From NCBI GenBank assembly GCA_030636125.1, contig DAOVXM010000115.1:1-7577 (forward strand): a DNA stretch of 7,577 nt, given 5' to 3'. This DNA comes from Chloroflexota bacterium (lineage in GTDB: Bacteria; Chloroflexota; Anaerolineae; Anaerolineales; UBA4823). The notes under the pieces are model-generated. The model saw only the letters and a list, made by a program, of their open reading frames with translations. It did no database searches and was not told the origin of the DNA. The first letter of the stretch is position 1; each line of letters begins with the position of its first letter. Below are positions 1 through 4,732 of this stretch, in pieces. The position numbers and the translations under genes were made by a program.

Positions 1-177
1 CTGCTAACCTGCTGTAACTTTCCATCAAGTCATGAGCGGCATATTATGATGATAGTAGAAGATTGCGAAAATCGCACTCCTTACCAAGTTGCAACCCAAC
101 TGCTCAAAGTGTTGCGCCACTATTACCAAACTAGCGAGTCACATTCGCCACGCAACACTAGCCCTCTAGTGCAGTAA
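1..177 (+). CDS. Possible 3' end of an unidentified gene entering from the left edge
   Basis: Frame 1 is open from the first base to a TAA at 175-177, 58 codons in all. In-frame ATG codons lie at 46 and 49, without a convincing ribosome binding site, so this could be either the end of a longer gene or a short ORF. The last 43 residues begin MMIVEDCENRTPYQVATQLL and include a stretch that could form an amphipathic helix, then a polar Ser/Asn/His-rich tail. I do not recognise the family. It would overlap the end of the convergent amidase gene by 20 bases, which is unusual but seen in bacteria. An open frame this short can arise by chance, so this is a weak call. Confidence 0.25.
   Translation: MLTCCNFPSSHERHIMMIVEDCENRTPYQVATQLLKVLRHYYQTSESHSPRNTSPLVQ
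108..171 (-). terminator. Inverted repeats at the 3' end of the amidase gene, weak terminator candidate
   Basis: Two structures overlap. AGTGTTGCG at 108-116 is the exact reverse complement of CGCAACACT at 151-159, with a 34-base loop. CACTAG at 156-161 pairs with CTAGTG at 166-171 around a 4-base loop and contains the amidase stop codon. Neither is followed by a run of U on the minus-strand transcript, so intrinsic termination is only a guess. The two forms share bases 156-159 and would exclude each other. Confidence 0.2.
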
Positions 178-1732
178 ATACAGGATACGTTGGCAGTGGG
201 CGAAAGTGTTCCTCGAGTGTTGCCATAACAGCAAGCACGATATCCTCTCGCCAGTGTCGGGCGACGACCTGGACACCCACTGGCAAACCGGCGCTGCCCT
301 GCTCGACTTCCCTTGCGGTGATGTCCGCCAGGTCTTTACCCGCTTTGCGGTTGCTTTCTTCACCTGGCTGCACACGGGATGCGGAGATGACGCCTGCCGG
401 CATACCCAACAAGTTATAAAGCGCAGCATAACCGGCGATGGCGGCAAATAGGTGCTCACTACTTGCATGTGGCATAGCAGGTAGCGCAATGGGTGGACAT
501 ATGATGGCGTCAAACTGACCCTGGTCGAGAGACTCGAGAAACCGAGCCCGGTAACTGTTTCGCGCCTCTACGAGTTTCCAGTATGCTTCCGCTGAGCAAC
601 GTCCTGTGTTGCGGATGAGGAATGCCAGGTTGTTTTGGCCGCGTACCTCCATTATATTCGACAGGATTGGGCGCAAGGCATTTGGCAAGGTGGCTCCCTG
701 CAGAGTTCCCTTGAGCGCTTGGACAGGCAAATCATTGCCCAGGGCGTGTTTAAGGGCCGCTCCTCCGTCAGCTGTTAAAATACTGACATAAAGGCCCACG
801 GCTTCGGAAACATCAGGGGGCGTAAAGGCGTCGACCTGTGCGTTACGAGCACGTAAGGCTTCTGCTGCCTCTTCCACAACGCGTCGGATGGCAGGGGAAC
901 ATGGGAACAAGCCGTTATCGGTGTACATGGCAATCCGCAGCCCATCAACCTTCACCTTTGTTGGATCACGCCAGGGAACAGGCGGCACCAGATCAACGGT
1001 TGCTTTCTGTGAAGGTGCTGTCAGGATAGCCATTGTCAGGACAAGGTCGGCTACGGTGCGCGCCATCGGGCCTGGCTGCGCAATGATGGCTTCCTGCCCC
1101 GTCGCAAAGAGGTGAGCAGGTACCCCCTCATTTGTCAACCGGCCTGAAGTGGGCTTGAGGCCATGAATGCCGCAGAAATGCGCCGGAACGCGGATGCTGC
1201 CGCCCAGGTCACTGCCTAACCCGAGAGGTACGCCTCTGGCAGCGATGATGGCGGCCTCACCGCCGCTGCTGCCGCCGGGAGAACGATCAAGGTCCCAAGG
1301 GTTATTTGTCCGGCCATAGACGGGATTGTCGCTCTCCCAGCCAGCCAGAGTCTGCATGATATTGGTCTTGCCGAGAATAATTACCCCCGCCTGCCGCAGT
1401 TTCGCAACCAAGGGGCCATCGCTATCGTATCTCTTCCCAACCTCCTTGGTCAAGCCTACGGTTGTTTGTGTACCGGCAACCTGATACAGCTCCTTGATGG
1501 TCATCGGCACACCATGAAGCGGACTATACGACTCGCCACGATTGCGTTTCTGATCCGCATCCTTTGCCTGAGCGCGGGCCTCGTCAAACAGGGGGATTAC
1601 GACGGCGTTGAGCTTGCCGTTGACCCGCTCGATGTGTTGAATGTGGGCTTCAGTTACTTCTTGAACAGAGAGTTCACCCGCTGTGATCTTCTCCACCAAT
1701 TCCGAAGCACTCAAGTTTGTAATTGCTGTCAT
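158..1732 (-). CDS. Amidase-signature family enzyme, FAAH-like
   Basis: 524-residue serine hydrolase of the amidase signature family, predicted to cleave a carboxamide bond. The Ser-cisSer-Lys triad is intact: Lys80 in PMTIKE, cis-Ser155 in SPGGSSGGEA, nucleophile Ser179 in GSDLGGSIRVPA. The Lys-to-cisSer (75) and cisSer-to-Ser (24) spacings match mammalian fatty acid amide hydrolase. The next block, FCGIHGLKPT, and the C-terminal YAALYNLLGMPAGV...GLPVGVQVVARHWRED (about 435-496) also resemble FAAH more than GatA. There is no signal peptide or membrane segment, so it is probably cytoplasmic. The ATG at 1732 is chosen because AAGGAGG (1740-1746) lies 7 bases upstream; a TTG at 1792 would add 20 residues that match nothing in the family. 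The start overlaps the flavodoxin stop as ATGA, implying translational coupling. No GatB or GatC is nearby, so a tRNA amidotransferase role is unlikely. The substrate is unknown. Confidence 0.93.
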   Translation of the reverse strand: MTAITNLSASELVEKITAGELSVQEVTEAHIQHIERVNGKLNAVVIPLFDEARAQAKDADQKRNRGESYSPLHGVPMTIKELYQVAGTQTTVGLTKEVGKRYDSDGPLVAKLRQAGVIILGKTNIMQTLAGWESDNPVYGRTNNPWDLDRSPGGSSGGEAAIIAARGVPLGLGSDLGGSIRVPAHFCGIHGLKPTSGRLTNEGVPAHLFATGQEAIIAQPGPMARTVADLVLTMAILTAPSQKATVDLVPPVPWRDPTKVKVDGLRIAMYTDNGLFPCSPAIRRVVEEAAEALRARNAQVDAFTPPDVSEAVGLYVSILTADGGAALKHALGNDLPVQALKGTLQGATLPNALRPILSNIMEVRGQNNLAFLIRNTGRCSAEAYWKLVEARNSYRARFLESLDQGQFDAIICPPIALPAMPHASSEHLFAAIAGYAALYNLLGMPAGVISASRVQPGEESNRKAGKDLADITAREVEQGSAGLPVGVQVVARHWREDIVLAVMATLEEHFRPLPTYPVFTALEG

Positions 1733-2247
1733 GTATCCCCCTCCTTCAGCGCATCTGCAATAGCCGTGGCCCAGGCAGTGATGGTTTCCCAATCACGGAA
1801 ATCGCCGACAGGTGCTTTGACATTCTTGATCATCGATTTCTCGATGAAGTTCAACTCCTCCATTTTCACCGCGCCATGAAAGACGACGATATCGCGGGGC
1901 TGGATGCGATCGGCGATGGGTTTCTGCGCATCAGGGAAGCGCCAGCCGTTCAGCAGTTCTACCGGGTCACCCTCGCCCGTAGGTCCGCTCGAAAACAGCC
2001 ACACCAGCCGTTCAGCCAGCATTTTCTCGTTAGCCTGCAAGAACTTCACCGCCTCTTTGCGCCATCGGCCAATGTAGACCGCGCTGCCCAGGACAACAGC
2101 CTTGTAAGGCGCCAGGTTGCTAATGCGATCCGCGGGCAGCACGTCGGCGGTCAGGCCTGCTTGACGAAGCACTTGACCGATCTTTTCGGCAATCTCTGCC
2201 GTCGCACCGTACTTAGTGGCGTAGGCCACCAGAACTTGACCGTCCAT
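1729..2247 (-). CDS. Flavodoxin-domain protein, HemG-like
   Basis: 172-residue single-domain protein of the flavodoxin fold, expected to bind FMN and carry out electron transfer in the cytoplasm. The N-terminal beta strand VLVAYATKYGAT (about 5-16) is the FMN-phosphate loop. AVVLGSAVYIGRW (50-62) and LVWLFSSGP (81-89) are further cofactor-contact segments. The C-terminal GAVKMEELNFIEKSMIK and DWETITAWATAIADAL align by eye with HemG, the menaquinone-linked protoporphyrinogen oxidase, and related flavodoxin_5 proteins. No heme genes are nearby, so protoporphyrinogen oxidation is not claimed. Start: the ATG at 2247 has GGAGG (2253-2257) 5 bases upstream; the ATG at 2259 would add four residues but lacks a well-placed site and overlaps that GGAGG. 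It is the first gene of a two-gene unit, its TGA overlapping the amidase ATG. The role of the pair is unknown. Confidence 0.88.
   Translation of the reverse strand: MDGQVLVAYATKYGATAEIAEKIGQVLRQAGLTADVLPADRISNLAPYKAVVLGSAVYIGRWRKEAVKFLQANEKMLAERLVWLFSSGPTGEGDPVELLNGWRFPDAQKPIADRIQPRDIVVFHGAVKMEELNFIEKSMIKNVKAPVGDFRDWETITAWATAIADALKEGDT
1740..1746 (-). promoter_or_regulatory. Ribosome binding site of the amidase gene, inside the flavodoxin gene
   Basis: AAGGAGG on the minus strand, 7 bases before the ATG at 1732. It lies within the last codons of the upstream flavodoxin gene. This fixes the amidase start and supports translation of both genes from one message. Confidence 0.8.
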
Positions 2248-2252
2248 TTTTG

Positions 2253-2257
2253 CCTCC
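2253..2257 (-). promoter_or_regulatory. Ribosome binding site deciding the flavodoxin start
   Basis: GGAGG on the minus strand with a 5-base spacer to the ATG at 2247. The first bases of this site belong to an alternative ATG (2257-2259), which has only AAGG two bases ahead of it. The downstream ATG is therefore preferred. Confidence 0.6.
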
Positions 2258-2286
2258 ATTGCCTTCGAGCAGTGGCTGTAGCCGCC

Positions 2287-2415
2287 GCCTAACGAGTCGG
2301 GTTCAGCCGCGCGGCGCGGCGGGTAAGTTTCATGAGACTGATTGGGTAATCAAGATGCTTTTTAGCACGCCGTTTCTCCCGGGGGAAGCCCGGTCGGCTG
2401 CAGCGGGTGTGGGGC
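2287..2415 (-). other. attC-like integron recombination site (degenerate)
   Basis: A 129-base imperfect inverted repeat follows the serine hydrolase stop by 12 bases. Read on the minus strand it begins GCCCCAC (2415-2409; attC R'' consensus RYYYAAC, one mismatch) and ends GTTAGGC (2293-2287; R' consensus GTTRRRY, perfect). Inside these ends, CAGCCG (2400-2395) pairs with CGGCTG (2309-2304), as L''/L' arms would. Two perfect hairpins lie further in: a 7-bp stem with a 1-base centre at 2306-2320 and CCGGG/CCCGG at 2379-2393. Length, arm order and position just after a stop codon fit an attC site oriented with the upstream gene. No integrase gene or second attC is in the window, so this would be a solitary or decayed cassette site. 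A plain transcription terminator hairpin region is the alternative. Confidence 0.4.
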
Positions 2416-2427
2416 GTCGTTGAATAT

Positions 2428-3930
2428 TTAATCCAGTTGACCATCAATGGCTTTGGTAGCTCCAACTTCTTTAATGCGTATAAAATTCAATTCACCGAAA
2501 TCTACATCCAATAAGCGCGGTTGATCGAATCTCATTGCAGAGACCTCAGCATTGGAAGTTAGTGTAAAGGTCACCAAACCCTTCGGTATCAGCGGATCCC
2601 GCCAATGGATCCGAAATGTGTCATAGTGCCAGTGCTCTAGGTCTCCAGTGAAGCAGGGGGAATGATCAAAACGCAACACCAAGAGATCGTTTTCTAAGGT
2701 GACTCCAGCATCACCATACAGAATGTCGCGGAATTTGCCTGCATAATCCTGAAGCGGCAAGGATGGTGAAGTACCTTTGACACGCGCCTTTTCGATTTCT
2801 TCTCTTGTGACCTGGTTCTTTTCTCGGTTCGTCTTCTGGAACGCCTGATATACGGCAAACCAGTCTGTCTTGGGTTCACCAAAAAACCTGTCCAGGACAA
2901 TGGAGAAAATTGAAGCGGGTAACGGCGTTTCTTGATTAGATAGGGCCACAACTCCAAGTTGTTCTTCTGGAACAAAAGCGGCAATTGCAGTCATGCCATC
3001 GACTCCCCCCGAGTGGAAGACAACCTTCCGCCCGCGATAATCCCTGATAAACCATCCTAAGCCGTAAAAGGAGAACTTAGGAGTCAGAGCGTTGAGTTCA
3101 GCGGGTGGTGGTTGAATGGGAATGGCGATCTGAGCTTGGGTGAGATTAGCGAAGACTTTGGGGTCGATCAAAGATTGATTGCTAACCTGACCGTCGTTCA
3201 GGTAAAGGCGAAGGAACTGCAACAAATCAAAGGCAGACGTGTTGATTGAGGCGGCCGGTCCGACATTATCGTAGTTTCGGTATTCTATGCGTTTCAACTT
3301 CTCATCAATTATCGAATGAGGCGTCGCGACGTTGGGAGCCTGAGATAAAGCTTTTGTGCTCGTGTTACTAGATTTCATATTTAACGGTGTAAGTAGCCGT
3401 TGTTGAACAAACTCATCCCAGCTGAGACCAGTAATCGCGGGGATTATCTCACCAGCGACTAGATACATGACATTTTGGTAGGCGAACTGGCTACGGAAAC
3501 TCGTTACAGGCTTTAGATGCCGGAGGCGATAGATAACTTGCTGGCGGTTATAAGTAGAGCCGTACCAAACTGTACCGCCGCTTACTTCCGCGAGACCGCT
3601 CCGGTGGGTAAGGAGGTCTCTAATTGTGATTTCTCTAGTGACATATGAGTCGTAAAGCTGAAAATCAGGCAAGTACTTCGTTACTGGATCATCCCATAAG
3701 AGCTTGCCTTCTCCAACCAACATAGCCAGACAAGTGGCCGTTATCGATTTTGAGATTGAACCAGCTGCAAAAAGGGTGTGCTCATCAACCGGTTGGTTGT
3801 ACCCAAGTTCACACACACCGTAGCCAGCGGTAAATACCACCGCATCATCTTTGACGATAGCTATTGATGTGCCTGGAACTTCGAAGGCTTCCAAGGTTTG
3901 ATGGAATTCAGGCTCAAGAAGGCCATTCAT
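2428..3930 (-). CDS. Serine hydrolase, class C beta-lactamase/PBP-like fold, with DUF3471-like C-terminus
   Basis: 500-residue protein of the beta-lactamase family PF00144 (penicillin-binding protein, esterase and D-aminopeptidase relatives). Active-site motifs are complete: SISK at 58-61 (nucleophile Ser58, Lys61), YQN at 151-153 and HSGG at 306-309, replacing the KTG box. LLTHRSGL (106-113) is a typical family block. Residues about 392-486 form a separate beta-rich domain of DUF3471 type, starting LQDYAGKF. Start: the ATG at 3930 follows TGAGG (3936-3940) by 5 bases and begins just before the family homology. A GTG at 4008 would add a Cys-rich stretch with no site ahead of it. No signal peptide is seen with either start, odd for an enzyme acting on peptidoglycan and more consistent with an esterase or peptidase in the cytoplasm. 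By eye it is more A+T-rich than pheT, and an attC-like site follows its stop, so horizontal gain is plausible. The substrate cannot be told from sequence. Confidence 0.92.
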   Translation of the reverse strand: MNGLLEPEFHQTLEAFEVPGTSIAIVKDDAVVFTAGYGVCELGYNQPVDEHTLFAAGSISKSITATCLAMLVGEGKLLWDDPVTKYLPDFQLYDSYVTREITIRDLLTHRSGLAEVSGGTVWYGSTYNRQQVIYRLRHLKPVTSFRSQFAYQNVMYLVAGEIIPAITGLSWDEFVQQRLLTPLNMKSSNTSTKALSQAPNVATPHSIIDEKLKRIEYRNYDNVGPAASINTSAFDLLQFLRLYLNDGQVSNQSLIDPKVFANLTQAQIAIPIQPPPAELNALTPKFSFYGLGWFIRDYRGRKVVFHSGGVDGMTAIAAFVPEEQLGVVALSNQETPLPASIFSIVLDRFFGEPKTDWFAVYQAFQKTNREKNQVTREEIEKARVKGTSPSLPLQDYAGKFRDILYGDAGVTLENDLLVLRFDHSPCFTGDLEHWHYDTFRIHWRDPLIPKGLVTFTLTSNAEVSAMRFDQPRLLDVDFGELNFIRIKEVGATKAIDGQLD

Positions 3931-3935
3931 TGCGA

Positions 3936-3940
3936 CCTCA
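3936..3940 (-). promoter_or_regulatory. Ribosome binding site deciding the serine hydrolase start
   Basis: TGAGG on the minus strand, 5 bases before the ATG at 3930. The upstream in-frame GTG at 4008 has no comparable site. Confidence 0.5.
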
Positions 3941-4042
3941 CAATTGGTATTTCCGGTACATTTCTCGACGCACAACGAATTAGGATTGATGTGGTGCGGA
4001 GCCGACACATAATGGCTTTTCTGCGAAAAACTTGCGTTGAAC

Positions 4043-4094
4043 TAAGCCGAGTAAGAGCCATCATAATAAAACTCGGTTTGGAAATTAAGCCGAG
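4043..4094 (-). promoter_or_regulatory. Repeated AAGCCGAG motif around a possible promoter of the serine hydrolase gene
   Basis: TAAGCCGAG occurs at 4043-4051 and again at 4086-4094, 43 bases apart (about four helical turns). An inverted, one-mismatch copy, ACTCGGTTT, lies between them at 4071-4079. On the minus strand a TATGAT (4065-4060) could be a -10 box with a poor -35 TTAATT (4088-4083) at 17 bases. The arrangement resembles an operator overlapping a promoter, but each element alone is weak and no regulator gene is nearby. Confidence 0.25.
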
Positions 4095-4290
4095 ACCTCC
4101 ACCGGGGCTTCCAGCAACTCAGCATTTATTTTGTATGATTGTAGCAATTCAAACCCACTTTTGCAAGCATGAATATACTTTTCTCTCGTCCGGAGCGGGA
4201 TGTTAAGTTGCCTACTTGCGATATTAGCGTTGCCAGGCAATACCTGATCAGGAGGGCAGAGACCCTACCTCTGTACCCATGGTTGCTAAC
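4095..4290. other. Gene-free stretch with small palindromes
   Basis: No convincing gene is found on either strand between the serine hydrolase leader and the pheT relic. Short perfect palindromes cluster at its right end: TTGCCAGGCAA (4230-4240), CCTGATCAGG (4243-4252), and a hairpin with CAGAG (4257-4261) pairing with CTCTG (4269-4273), flanked by GGG and CCC. An AGGAGG at 4250-4255 lies 23 bases before the ATG at 4279, too far for ordinary initiation. The region probably marks recombination debris or lost antitoxin DNA; no antitoxin-like frame is visible. Confidence 0.4.
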
Positions 4291-4357
4291 CGGTCAGGGT
4301 GCGGTCAGGCGCCTGGACATCAAAGCGTTTGGGTTTGGCGGCTAATAAGACTTCCAG
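4291..4357 (-). pseudogene. pheT: Relic of the 3' end of a pheT gene with internal deletion
   Basis: This segment is a shortened copy of the resident pheT in the same orientation. Bases 4291-4316 match 4810-4835 (24 of 26) and 4315-4357 match 5029-5071 (37 of 43). Overall 59 of 67 bases are identical. The two source pieces are joined at a shared TGG, removing 195 bases (65 codons) in frame. Translated on the minus strand it reads LEVLLAAKPKRFDVQ then APDRTLTG and a TAG, against LEALLAAIPERFDVQ (750-764) and APDRTLTD (830-837) of the intact protein. Five of eight differences are at third codon positions. It has no start and only about 22 codons, so it makes no functional protein. Homology ends at 4357, exactly where the PIN fragment begins. 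Confidence 0.85.
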
Positions 4358-4671
4358 TTTTTGCCCCTGTTATCATAGCGAGTGAGGCGTTAATTGTTCC
4401 CACCATTTCAATGTTCGAGGTCTTCAAGCGGATCTCCGCACAACGCGATGAGGAAGAAGTGCTCAAAGCAATCGGCATGATGTCCCTGGGCACTGTAGCG
4501 GGTTTGACACAAGAAATTGCTACGAATGCAGCCCAACTTTCCTTGGAAATGAAACTGCCTATGGCAGACAGCATTATCTTACAAACCAGCTACACTTACC
4601 AGGCAACACTGTGGACACAGGATGCGGATTTCGAGAATATTCAGGGGGTGCAATATATTAAAAAGAAGTAA
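4358..4671 (+). pseudogene. 5'-truncated PIN-domain (VapC-type) toxin gene
   Basis: The reading frame is open from an ATG at 4279, but only the part from about Phe28 onward (near 4360) looks like a PIN-domain ribonuclease of the type II toxin VapC kind. It keeps IVPTISMFEVFKR with acidic Glu47, LPMADSIIL with Asp97, and LWTQDADFE with Asp115/Asp117. The first strand with the invariant Asp (DSSGW-like in relatives) and roughly 20 residues are missing. The frame's first 26 residues are instead read antisense through the pheT relic. One of the four metal-binding acidic residues is thus lost, so nuclease activity is not expected. No antitoxin gene precedes it and no proper ribosome binding site serves the ATG. 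The downstream part shows no frameshift, so truncation may be recent. It runs toward pheT, ending 61 bases before the pheT stop; no good terminator is visible between them. Confidence 0.75.
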
Positions 4672-4732
4672 CTTCTCACCGCAGCCTGAGCAGTTACGAA
4701 AAGAAACAAATTTTATGAACTTTACCTACCTG

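Noticed and set aside
158..1732. GatA subunit of the glutamyl-tRNA(Gln) amidotransferase
   Set aside because: The amidase signature is shared, but the C-terminus and nucleophile region resemble FAAH and no GatB or GatC gene is adjacent.
1723..2292. 189-codon plus-strand frame opposite the flavodoxin gene
   Set aside because: It lies antisense to a clear flavodoxin-domain gene and its translation shows no family motifs; it is a shadow of the real frame.
3931..4008. Longer serine hydrolase start at the GTG at 4008
   Set aside because: The added 26 residues contain three Cys and no family similarity or signal peptide, and there is no ribosome binding site.
3928..4010. 27-codon minus-strand ORF (ATG at 4010) whose TGA overlaps the serine hydrolase ATG as ATGA
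   Set aside because: It has no ribosome binding site and no recognisable sequence; an overlap of this form can arise by chance. It could only be a leader ORF if conserved in relatives.
3898..4206. 102-codon plus-strand frame across the serine hydrolase 5' end
   Set aside because: It overlaps the start of a well-supported gene, lacks a ribosome binding site and has no recognisable domain.
4664..4676. AGAAGT-A-ACTTCT palindrome as a terminator between the PIN fragment and pheT
   Set aside because: The stem is only 6 bp with a 1-base centre, is A+T-rich, includes the PIN stop codon and is not followed by a T run.
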